A stretch of DNA of 9,457 nucleotides. Source: Victivallales bacterium (GTDB lineage Bacteria > Verrucomicrobiota > Lentisphaeria > Oligosphaerales > Oligosphaeraceae). Location: the NCBI GenBank assembly GCA_017431185.1, contig JAFRLP010000399.1, positions 1-9,457 of the forward strand, written 5' to 3'. The translations under genes were made by a program, and so were the position numbers. Positions 1 through 5,574 of the stretch are shown here, one piece after another (the first letter of the stretch is position 1; each line of letters begins with the position of its first letter). The notes under the pieces were generated by a model that saw nothing but the letters and a program-made list of their open reading frames with translations, did no database searches and had not been told where the DNA came from.

Positions 1-2
1 AC

Positions 3-236
3 CTGAGCCTTTCGGGGCATACCCACGGCGGACAGATTTTTCCGTTCAATTTTTTGGTCAAGCTGCAATATCCGCTGAAAGTCGGTGTTCTGCATCGGCT
101 GGAGAACGGGCATTTGCTGTACAATTCTCCTGGCACGGGGTTGTGGGGCCCCCCGTTCCGCATCCTGGCCCGCCCCGAAGTCACTCTCGTCATTCTGAGA
201 CATGAGGGAATAGCCTCGCCAAATAATAAGGAATAG
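3..236 (+). CDS. Metallophosphoesterase, calcineurin-like, C-terminal fragment (5' end outside window)
   Basis: The reading frame is open from the left edge and ends at TAG 234-236, leaving 77 C-terminal residues. It carries S-G-H-T-H-G-G-Q near its start, the last metal-binding His-x-His block of the calcineurin-like phosphoesterase fold. About 40 residues later comes a segment with the pattern N-S-P-G-T-G ... PPFR ... RPEVTLVIL. This matches the C-terminal strand region of the YkuE/TMEM62-like subgroup, whose members are usually membrane-anchored through an N-terminal segment not visible here. The substrate is unknown; relatives act on phosphodiesters or envelope lipid phosphates. The in-frame TTG at 54 is internal, because homology begins upstream of it. 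The gene stops 4 bases before the epimerase ATG, so the two are probably co-transcribed. The family call is firm and the function is not. Confidence 0.85.
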   Translation: MSLSGHTHGGQIFPFNFLVKLQYPLKVGVLHRLENGHLLYNSPGTGLWGPPFRILARPEVTLVILRHEGIASPNNKE

Positions 237-240
237 AAAA

Positions 241-1218
241 ATGCGCATTCTCGTTGCCGGCGGAGCCGGCTACATTGGCAGGTGCACAACGGAATACCTA
301 CTGGAGCCTGGGTATGAGGTCGCGGTTCTGGACGCCTTGCTCAATGGTCATCGGGCAGCCGTCGATTCCCGCGTGAGCCGATTCTATCTGGCCAATCTGG
401 CTGACCGACAGGCGCTTGACCAGGCGCTGGCGGATTTCCGGCCCGAGGGCATCATTCATTTTGCGGCCTTCATCGAGGTCGGGGAGTCCATGGGCGACCC
501 CGGCAAGTATTTCGCCAACAATGTGGGAAATGCCATTCAGCTGGCGGACGCGGCCGCCGCGGCCCATGTCCGCAAGGTCGTCTTCTCCAGCACGGCCGCG
601 GTCTATGGCATGCCGGAACGGATGCCTATCCAGGAGGAAGACCGCAAACTCCCCATCAACCCTTACGGCGAGTCAAAACTGATGTTCGAGAAGGTGCTGG
701 GATGGTTCCAGCGGCTCAAGGGCCTGGAGTTCACCGCCCTGCGCTACTTCAACGCGGCGGGGGCCACGGTGGCGCACGGGGAGGACCACCATCCCGAGAC
801 CCACCTCATTCCCATCATCATGCAGGCCGCCGAGGGACGGCGCGACTCCATCTCGATTTACGGCACGGACTACGACACGCCCGATGGCACATGCATCCGC
901 GACTACATCCATGTCCTGGACCTGGCGCAAGCTCACCTGCGCGCCCTCGAGTATCGCGGTTCGGGGGCCTTCAACCTCGGGTCAGGCAAAGGCTACAGCG
1001 TCCGCGAGGTCATTGACACGGTGCGGAAAGTCACAGGGCGGGAATTCAAGGTGGTGGAGGCGGCCCGCCGTCCAGGCGACCCCGCACGGCTCATCAGTGA
1101 CTCGACGGCGGCCAGGAATACCCTTGGGTGGAGGCCGCAGTACGACAACCTGGAGACCATCGTCCGTTCCGCCTGGAACTGGCGGCAGGCCCATCCCAAC
1201 GGCTACAACGATCGGTGA
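241..1218 (+). CDS. galE: UDP-glucose 4-epimerase (GalE-type SDR)
   Basis: A 325-residue protein with full-length GalE architecture, interconverting UDP-glucose and UDP-galactose (or a related UDP-sugar) with bound NAD. The N-terminal Rossmann motif GGAGYIG lies at residues 7-13 and the ribose-binding Asp is D31. HFAA is at 73-76. The catalytic site is S117 (in SSTAAVYG) with Y142-x-x-x-K146 (YGESK). HLIP (188-191) and GTCIRDYIHVLDLA (from 216) are substrate-domain signatures of GalE. Residues 14-15 are Arg-Cys where GalE normally has Ser-His, and the usual Asn after D31 is Ala. The start follows an AAGGA Shine-Dalgarno at about 228-232. The stop overlaps the GTG of the next gene (GTGA). The product probably supplies nucleotide sugars for envelope glycans. 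Epimerase identity is strong, but exact sugar specificity cannot be read from sequence. Confidence 0.93.
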   Translation: MRILVAGGAGYIGRCTTEYLLEPGYEVAVLDALLNGHRAAVDSRVSRFYLANLADRQALDQALADFRPEGIIHFAAFIEVGESMGDPGKYFANNVGNAIQLADAAAAAHVRKVVFSSTAAVYGMPERMPIQEEDRKLPINPYGESKLMFEKVLGWFQRLKGLEFTALRYFNAAGATVAHGEDHHPETHLIPIIMQAAEGRRDSISIYGTDYDTPDGTCIRDYIHVLDLAQAHLRALEYRGSGAFNLGSGKGYSVREVIDTVRKVTGREFKVVEAARRPGDPARLISDSTAARNTLGWRPQYDNLETIVRSAWNWRQAHPNGYNDR

Positions 1219-2303
1219 AATCATCCCCTGATTCATCATTGCCCGCTGTTCAGCCCGTCGGCGGCCCGTCCCCCCGAGGTGGAGGTGCGCGGCGCGTCTT
1301 GACGTGGCTGCTGCGTCTGCTCGGCGTCCTCGTGGCCGCGGGGCTGGTCTGGTGGACAGTTCGCCGCGCCGGCGCTGACTTCGGCCAGGCGCTGGCCAAC
1401 GCCAGGAAAACTCCCATGCTTCTCGCGTTTCTGCTCTACGGAGCCGTGCAGCTGCTGGGGGCCTGGCGCTGGCGAATCCTGCTGCATGGCCAGGACATTC
1501 CGCTGAATTATTGGGAGACGCTGCGCCTGACCTTGCTGGGCGGTTTCTTCAGTGTGCTGGTGCCTGGCTCCGTGAGCGGGGATTTGGCGAAGATGGCCTT
1601 GGTGATGACCAAGGCCCCGACGAAACGAGCCGAGGCCGTCTTGAGCATCGCCGTTGACCGTTTTGTGGGACTTTGGGGATTGCTTTTGGTCGGGATGGTG
1701 ACCGCGCTGATGGCCTGGCTCCGCTATCCGCAGTTGTTCCGCCAGGTCGCCATTCTCCGCTGGGCCACCGTCGGCATCAGCTGCGCAAGCCTGGGAATGG
1801 GGGGGCTGGCCTTCTGTGCCGCCCAACGGCGCGCACTTCTGGCATGGGCTCCGCTGGCGAGTCTCTCCCGCTGGTGCGAACATCGGTTGCCGAAGGCGGC
1901 GCTTTCCGCCCTGCAGCGCCTCGGGCAAGGGGTGGACCTGTACCGAAACCGAAAAAGGGCAGTGGGATGGGCTTTGGCGCTGTCCGGGGGCCTCCATCTG
2001 GTGTTGGGCGTGGAAACTTTTCTGCTGGGGCGGACTTTGCACGAGCACGCCATGTCCCTGCTGCAATACCTGACGGTCGCCCCCATCGGCAACGCATCCG
2101 GCATCATTCCGCTCACTCCAGGCGGGGTGGGGGTGCGCGATGCCGTCACCGCCGCCTTTCTGGAGGCTTTTCGGGCCAGTCCGCCCGAGGCCATGGGACT
2201 CATTCCCGTCGCCTATTCCATGATTCTGGTCATTTGGGGGGCCATCGGCTCCTTCCTGCTTTTCGGGAAGACAAACGGCCCTGTCCCACGAAAAAAAACA
2301 TGA
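1215..2303 (+). CDS. Lysylphosphatidylglycerol synthase TM region / YbhN-like flippase-type membrane protein
   Basis: A 362-residue polytopic inner-membrane protein. I place the start at GTG 1215, which overlaps the galE stop in a GTGA arrangement; a longer in-frame start at 1128 would lie inside galE and add a non-homologous polar stretch. After a Pro/Gly/Arg-rich cytoplasmic leader (1-27) come repeated hydrophobic segments at about 28-48, 66-84, 104-120, 142-167, 182-202, 248-271, 283-300 and 326-350. Diagnostic motifs of the LPG_synthase_TM (UPF0104) family are present: G-A-W-R-W-R (82-87), PGSVSGD (117-123) and PLTPGGVGVRDA (299-310). There is no C-terminal LPG synthase catalytic domain, so it is the membrane part alone, as in YbhN-like proteins. 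The family is linked to lipid or glycolipid transfer, but its substrate here is unknown. Its position between a UDP-sugar epimerase and a sugar-phosphatase-like HAD fits envelope glycolipid work. The stop overlaps the next ATG (ATGA). Confidence 0.85.
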   Translation: MKSSPDSSLPAVQPVGGPSPRGGGARRVLTWLLRLLGVLVAAGLVWWTVRRAGADFGQALANARKTPMLLAFLLYGAVQLLGAWRWRILLHGQDIPLNYWETLRLTLLGGFFSVLVPGSVSGDLAKMALVMTKAPTKRAEAVLSIAVDRFVGLWGLLLVGMVTALMAWLRYPQLFRQVAILRWATVGISCASLGMGGLAFCAAQRRALLAWAPLASLSRWCEHRLPKAALSALQRLGQGVDLYRNRKRAVGWALALSGGLHLVLGVETFLLGRTLHEHAMSLLQYLTVAPIGNASGIIPLTPGGVGVRDAVTAAFLEAFRASPPEAMGLIPVAYSMILVIWGAIGSFLLFGKTNGPVPRKKT

Positions 2304-3007
2304 AGAAAATCATTGCCTTTGATTTGGACGGCACTCTCACCCAGCACAAATCCCCGCTGGGAGAGGAGAACCGTGCCGTGTTGGAACGCCTTGCGCAGCG
2401 TTACCGTTTGCTGATGCTCGGCGCCGGTGTGTGCGAACGCATCTATCACCAGATGGGAGACTTCCCGATTGAGATCATCGGCAACTATGGGCTTCAGCAC
2501 TCTGTGGTCGAGAACGGGCGGTTTCGTCTGATTGAGGAGAATGTCTGTCCTGTGGACAGGGAACTGGCGACCCGTGCCGTGGGCAAACTGCGTCGGCAGT
2601 TTGGTCTGGAGCGCTTTTACGGCGACAGCGTGGAGTTCCATGCCTCCGGCTCCGTCACCTTCCCCATTCTGGGCACGGCAGCCCCGCTGGCGGAGAAACT
2701 GGCCTATGACCCGGACAGGCGCAAGAGGCGGGTGATGTATCCGTCGGTCTGCGCGGAATTTGCGGGCTGCAATGTGTTCATTGGCGGCTCGTCCTCCTTT
2801 GACATCACCCAAGGCGAGTACAACAAATTCCATGCCCTGCGCCGCTTCTGCGAGCAGAACGGCTATGCCCTTGCCGATGCGCTCTACGTCGGGGATGACT
2901 TTGGCCCTGGCGGCAACGACTCCGCCGTCAAACTCGCCGGCGTGGATTGCATTGAAGTGGACGGTTATCGCGCATTCCCCGCAAAAGTAGCCTACCTCCT
3001 TTCCTAG
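2300..3007 (+). CDS. HAD-superfamily hydrolase (type IIB, phosphomannomutase/sugar-phosphatase-like)
   Basis: A 235-residue predicted cytoplasmic phosphatase. Motif I is F-D-L-D-G-T with nucleophile D8 and acid D10. The likely motif III lysine is K176 (in EYNKFHALRRF). Motif IV is GDD (198-200), followed by GPGGND (202-207). A cap region of roughly 80 to 165 and the GNYGLQ element (61-66) resemble the HAD-IIB/phosphomannomutase branch. The segment where motif II Ser/Thr belongs reads L-G-A-G-V (40-44); where phosphomannomutases have G-G-S-D, the Ser position is Gly. The ATG at 2300 overlaps the preceding stop (ATGA); the frame stays open far upstream, but that part lies inside the membrane-protein gene. 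There is no recognisable Shine-Dalgarno, only an A8 run, so translation is probably coupled. A sugar-phosphate phosphatase role in the neighbouring glycan pathway is inferred. Confidence 0.82.
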   Translation: MKKIIAFDLDGTLTQHKSPLGEENRAVLERLAQRYRLLMLGAGVCERIYHQMGDFPIEIIGNYGLQHSVVENGRFRLIEENVCPVDRELATRAVGKLRRQFGLERFYGDSVEFHASGSVTFPILGTAAPLAEKLAYDPDRRKRRVMYPSVCAEFAGCNVFIGGSSSFDITQGEYNKFHALRRFCEQNGYALADALYVGDDFGPGGNDSAVKLAGVDCIEVDGYRAFPAKVAYLLS

Positions 3008-3013
3008 ACGAAA

Positions 3014-3763
3014 ATGCACTTTCGGCCTTGCATTGATTTACATGAGGGCAAAGTCAAGCAGATTGTCGGCTCGACTTTGCGGGATGACACGGGAGCCGCC
3101 ACCAATTTTGTGTCGGCGCTCCCCCCCTCCCATTATGCGGATTTGTACTACCAGAACGGGCTGACGGGAGGGCATGTCATCCAGCTTGGCGCGGGCTGTG
3201 TGTCCGCTGCCAGGGAGGCGCTTTCCCGTCATCCCGGCAATCTCCAGGTGGGTGGCGGAGTCACTCCCGACAATGGCCCGGACTGGCTGGCTGCGGGCGC
3301 CTCCAAAGTCATCGTCACCTCCTATCTGTTTCAGGACGGGGAACTCGACTTTTCGCGTGTCCGCCAAATGTCGCTGGCCGTTGGACGGGAGCGTCTCGTG
3401 ATTGACCTGAGTTGCCGACCCATGCCGGATGGCGAATACCGCGTGGCCTGCAACCGCTGGCAGACCATCTGCAAATTGGCGGTGGAGCGTGAGAGTTTGA
3501 CGCGGCTGGCGGAGTTCTGCTCCGAGTTTCTTGTCCATGCCGTCCAGGTGGAGGGGTTGCGGTCGGGAATCGATTCGCGCCTGGTCTCTTTGCTGGCGGA
3601 CCACTCCCCGGTGCCCGTGACATACGCGGGGGGGGTGCGCAGTCTGGCGGATGTCAGGCTCATAGAGGAGGCGGGGCAGGGGCGGGTCGATTTCACCGTC
3701 GGCTCCGCGCTTGACCTCTTTGGCGGCACCCTTCCTCTTCATGATTTGCTGGTCTGGAGATGA
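3014..3763 (+). CDS. hisA: Eukaryotic-type HisA: ProFAR isomerase (HIS6-like)
   Basis: A 249-residue TIM-barrel enzyme that isomerises ProFAR to PRFAR in histidine biosynthesis (EC 5.3.1.16). It has the signature of the eukaryotic/HIS6 subfamily rather than the usual bacterial one. FRPCIDLHEGKVKQIVG (3-19) replaces the bacterial I-P-A-I-D-L-x-x-G start. It also has GHVIQLG (53-59), LQVGGGV (77-83), GASKVIVTSYLF (95-106), RLVIDLSCR (127-135), EFLVHAVQVEG (171-181), TYAGGVR (203-209) and GSALDLFGG (230-238). Catalytic Asp equivalents are D8 and D131. Phosphate-binding glycines lie in GGG (80-82) and AGG (205-207). No other his gene is in the window. The start is 7 bases after the HAD stop without a clear Shine-Dalgarno, and the stop overlaps the next ATG. 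The length matches HIS6 proteins (about 250-260). Identity is confident; how the gene got here is inference. Confidence 0.93.
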   Translation: MHFRPCIDLHEGKVKQIVGSTLRDDTGAATNFVSALPPSHYADLYYQNGLTGGHVIQLGAGCVSAAREALSRHPGNLQVGGGVTPDNGPDWLAAGASKVIVTSYLFQDGELDFSRVRQMSLAVGRERLVIDLSCRPMPDGEYRVACNRWQTICKLAVERESLTRLAEFCSEFLVHAVQVEGLRSGIDSRLVSLLADHSPVPVTYAGGVRSLADVRLIEEAGQGRVDFTVGSALDLFGGTLPLHDLLVWR

Positions 3764-4248
3764 GCGGAGACGGGATGGCTTTTCGGTTTCTTGGACTTGG
3801 GCTGCTTCTTCTCGCATTTTCTGACGCGGCTGCCTTGTCGCCGGATTATTTCCGCGGGATCCAGGCAACGCTGGCGCAGGAGGAGGCTGTCGCCGAGACC
3901 TTGCCTTCCGTCACGCCCGCCCCCGTCAAAAAAGAGTTTCCCATGCCCGAATGGAAGCCTCCCCCCTCCCCATGGCTTCTTCCGCTGGTCTGCTGGTGCG
4001 CCGCCCTGGCCTGCCTCTCTCTGGCCGCCCGTCCCCTCGGGCGACGCTGGCGATGCGTCCGCGAAAGAAAACGCCTGGAGCGCCTCTTGCGGGACGGTTC
4101 GCGGGAGGACATCCGCGCCGCCTTCGCCGCCACCGCCCATCTGCCCCCAGGCTCCGATTTCCTGGAACTGGCCGAGGCTTTCCCGAATTCCCCTTGGCAG
4201 GCGCAACTCCGACAACGGGACAAAGGCGACGGCGGAAACCCACCATGA
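3760..4248 (+). CDS. Hypothetical membrane protein with signal sequence and one central TM segment
   Basis: I do not recognise this 162-residue protein. Residues 6-25 are a strongly hydrophobic signal-like stretch (after M6: AFRFLGLGLLLLAF). An acidic/Pro-rich linker (about 40-70, ending KPPPSPW) follows, then a second hydrophobic segment (about 71-91, containing VCWCAALACLSLAA). After that comes a very basic juxtamembrane cluster (R91-R110) and a short soluble C-terminal part. If the first segment is cleaved, the linker is outside and the Arg-rich tail inside, which agrees with the positive-inside rule. ATG 3760 overlaps the hisA stop (ATGA). ATG 3775 (residue 6) is an equally plausible start with a more typical signal peptide. 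The topology resembles small DUF4381-like anchors, but I see no convincing shared motif. No function is assigned. Confidence 0.65.
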   Translation: MSGDGMAFRFLGLGLLLLAFSDAAALSPDYFRGIQATLAQEEAVAETLPSVTPAPVKKEFPMPEWKPPPSPWLLPLVCWCAALACLSLAARPLGRRWRCVRERKRLERLLRDGSREDIRAAFAATAHLPPGSDFLELAEAFPNSPWQAQLRQRDKGDGGNPP

Positions 4249-4302
4249 TTGCCTGCCCCGTCCTTTCTCAATCCTCAATCGCCAAGCCATTACCCCCGGA
4301 AA

Positions 4303-5124
4303 ATGAAAAAAAAAACAAAAAAACGATTTGATTGGTGGAAAATTGGCCGAAGTGGTGTTATATTATGGTCTTGTAGCGTTTTAGTTTCCGCTTGCCTGCT
4401 GGGTGCCGAATCGGCGGGGGAACGACCGAACGTCCCCGATGCCGTGGCATTGCAGGAGGCAAAAGTCGCCCGTGAGTCCGCCGAAAGGCGGGCGGTGGCC
4501 CTGGAACTGGAACTGGAAAAGCTGAAGCGGGATTATGATGCCCTGCGCTCCCAGTACGCCGACCTCTATTTGAAGAGCCATGCTACGGTGGACCGGATGC
4601 GTGATTTGGAACTCGCCGCGGCCAACCTCCTCCAGAAGAAGGACACCACCGAACTGGATGCCGCCACCGTGCAGGCTTTCGAGGCCCTCAGCCTCGCCTT
4701 CGACAGGCAGGCCAAGGCCCTTCAGGCTCTGGACGACTTTGAGAAGTTCATGTCCACTATGATGGATGTGCTCAGGCCCAGTGACGCCATGCGCCACAGC
4801 CTGGCCGAAAGGGTTGCGGCCGTGAAAACGGCCGTGGAGCAAGGACTCAAGCCGCTGTCGTCAGTCGCCCGGCGAGGCAGCGGCGGACCCGCCGTCGGCA
4901 GCGCATCCATCCTCGAAGTCCACAAGGACATGCAACTCGTCATTCTGGACAAAGGGCTGCTGGCAGGAATCAGGCCCGGACTGCGTTGGCACCTGGCTGA
5001 CGCGGAAGGCAAGGTCACAGCCCGGCTCCTCACCGTCGATTCTCGGCAGGAGTTCAGCGCCGCCGTGCTCCTCAACGGCAGCATCGAACAATTGGCAGTG
5101 GGCGGCATTCTGCTGCCCCAGTAA
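4303..5124 (+). CDS. Hypothetical exported coiled-coil protein, possible lipoprotein
   Basis: A 273-residue protein of unrecognised family. I chose ATG 4303; the frame is open back to 4249, but the extra residues precede the basic N-region and have no better start. The N-terminus is extremely basic (M-K-K-K-T-K-K-R), then a hydrophobic segment at about 17-34. It contains V-S-A-C (28-31), a possible lipobox with C31 as the lipidated residue; ordinary signal peptidase cleavage near A35-A38 is the alternative. Residues about 48-115 form a charged heptad-rich helix likely to be a coiled coil (ERRAVALELELEKLKRDYDA). Further amphipathic helix runs to about 185, then a Gly/Ser-rich hinge (191-201). 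The C-terminal domain of about 70 residues is beta-rich with a QLVILDKGLLAGIRPG element, reminiscent of small SH3/FlgT-C-like barrels. The coding start holds A10 and A7 runs. It is the last gene before the ribosomal cluster. An envelope scaffold role is only a guess. Confidence 0.72.
   Translation: MKKKTKKRFDWWKIGRSGVILWSCSVLVSACLLGAESAGERPNVPDAVALQEAKVARESAERRAVALELELEKLKRDYDALRSQYADLYLKSHATVDRMRDLELAAANLLQKKDTTELDAATVQAFEALSLAFDRQAKALQALDDFEKFMSTMMDVLRPSDAMRHSLAERVAAVKTAVEQGLKPLSSVARRGSGGPAVGSASILEVHKDMQLVILDKGLLAGIRPGLRWHLADAEGKVTARLLTVDSRQEFSAAVLLNGSIEQLAVGGILLPQ
4306..4323 (+). repeat. Poly-A tract (A10-C-A7) in the start codons of the exported-protein gene
   Basis: Directly after ATG 4303 there are ten A residues (4306-4315), one C, then seven A residues (4317-4323). 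They encode Lys-Lys-Lys-Thr-Lys-Lys in a genome otherwise rich in G and C. Such runs are prone to replication or transcription slippage. A change of one A would shift the frame from the fourth codon. Confidence 0.8.
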
Positions 5125-5209
5125 CTGCGCCCTCCTGGGAAGGTGGCCGCAGGCGGACACACCCGATGTGTGCTCCGTTCACAACAAAACAGCCAAAACA
5201 AGCACTAAA
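5125..5209 (+). promoter_or_regulatory. Intergenic leader before rplV, presumed site of the ribosomal operon promoter
   Basis: These 85 bases separate the exported-protein gene from rplV and form the largest gap in the window. They are the natural place for the promoter or leader of the ribosomal cluster. I see only a weak imperfect hairpin (CACAC 5158-5162 pairing GTGTG 5168-5172 around CCGAT), with no T-run after it, so it is not a typical terminator. No good -35/-10 pair is apparent, and there is no Shine-Dalgarno in front of the rplV ATG; the last 25 bases are A-rich. The regulatory assignment rests on position. Confidence 0.3.
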
Positions 5210-5557
5210 ATGGAAAAACTAGCTGTCACCAAAAACGTGCGAATCGCGCCTGGCAAGGCACGGCAGGTCGCCCGACTCATTCAGGGGAAGGGCGCCGTCG
5301 AGGCCTTGAACATGCTCAAACTCATTCCACGCAAGGCCTCCGCCATTCTTGAGAAAACCCTCAAGTCCGCTGTCGCCAATGCCGAGAACGATGAGAAGGG
5401 TGGCGTGGCGCGCGCGAATCTGGTCGTCAAAGAGGCCCTCATCGGACCTGGGCCGACGATGAAGCGTGTCCAGCCCAAAGCCAGGGGCTCCGCAGGGCAC
5501 ATCCGCAAGAGGACGAGCCATGTCCGCATCCTCGTCAGTGACGAAAAGAAAGCATAA
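5210..5557 (+). CDS. rplV: 50S ribosomal protein L22
   Basis: 115 residues, the normal size for L22, which binds 23S rRNA and lines the peptide exit tunnel with its beta-hairpin. The N-terminal part (residues 4-25) matches the family start with V-x-x-[14 protein letters not shown] sequence. VANAEND (65-71 region) and the C-terminal hairpin with [13 protein letters not shown] followed by HIRKRTSHV are family hallmarks. I chose ATG 5210 because residues upstream (from the in-frame ATG 5168) are polar and unlike L22. This is the first gene of the ribosomal cluster. Its usual upstream partner rpsS is absent, and the gene before it encodes an unrelated exported protein. No Shine-Dalgarno is evident. 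The next gene, rpsC, follows after 17 bases. Confidence 0.95.
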   Translation: MEKLAVTKNVRIAPGKARQVARLIQGKGAVEALNMLKLIPRKASAILEKTLKSAVANAENDEKGGVARANLVVKEALIGPGPTMKRVQPKARGSAGHIRKRTSHVRILVSDEKKA

Positions 5558-5560
5558 CTC

Positions 5561-5565
5561 AGGAG
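5561..5565 (+). promoter_or_regulatory. Shine-Dalgarno supporting the GTG start of rpsC
   Basis: AGGAG lies 9 bases upstream of GTG 5575. It decides in favour of this non-ATG start, which also gives the conserved S3 N-terminus M-G-Q-K-V-N-P. Confidence 0.75.
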
Positions 5566-5574
5566 TTAACTACT

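Noticed and set aside
1236..2066. 276-codon minus-strand open frame opposite the membrane protein gene
   Set aside because: It has Gln/His/Pro/Gly-rich composition with no family motif, opposite a well-supported polytopic protein; a GC-rich antisense shadow.
1673..2299. Upstream extension of the HAD reading frame, giving a 444-residue protein
   Set aside because: The extra part is the out-of-frame shadow of the membrane-protein gene (Arg/Gly/His-rich, no domain). The HAD fold starts at ATG 2300 with the usual M-K-K-I-I-A-F-D.
2213..3868. Long minus-strand open frames opposite the HAD and hisA genes (268 and 276 codons)
   Set aside because: Both lie antisense to genes with intact catalytic motifs and show no recognisable domain; typical of codon bias in GC-rich DNA.
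4328..4366. Possible promoter (TTGATT and TATATT/TATTAT) in the AT-rich start of the exported-protein gene
   Set aside because: The spacing is about 25 bases, too long for a sigma-70 pair, and the alternative TTGGCC is too close (10 bases). The AT-rich stretch encodes the basic/hydrophobic signal region.
5158..5172. Inverted repeat CACAC/GTGTG as a terminator between the two gene blocks
   Set aside because: The stem is only five pairs, a mismatch follows, and there is no T-run, so it does not qualify as an intrinsic terminator.
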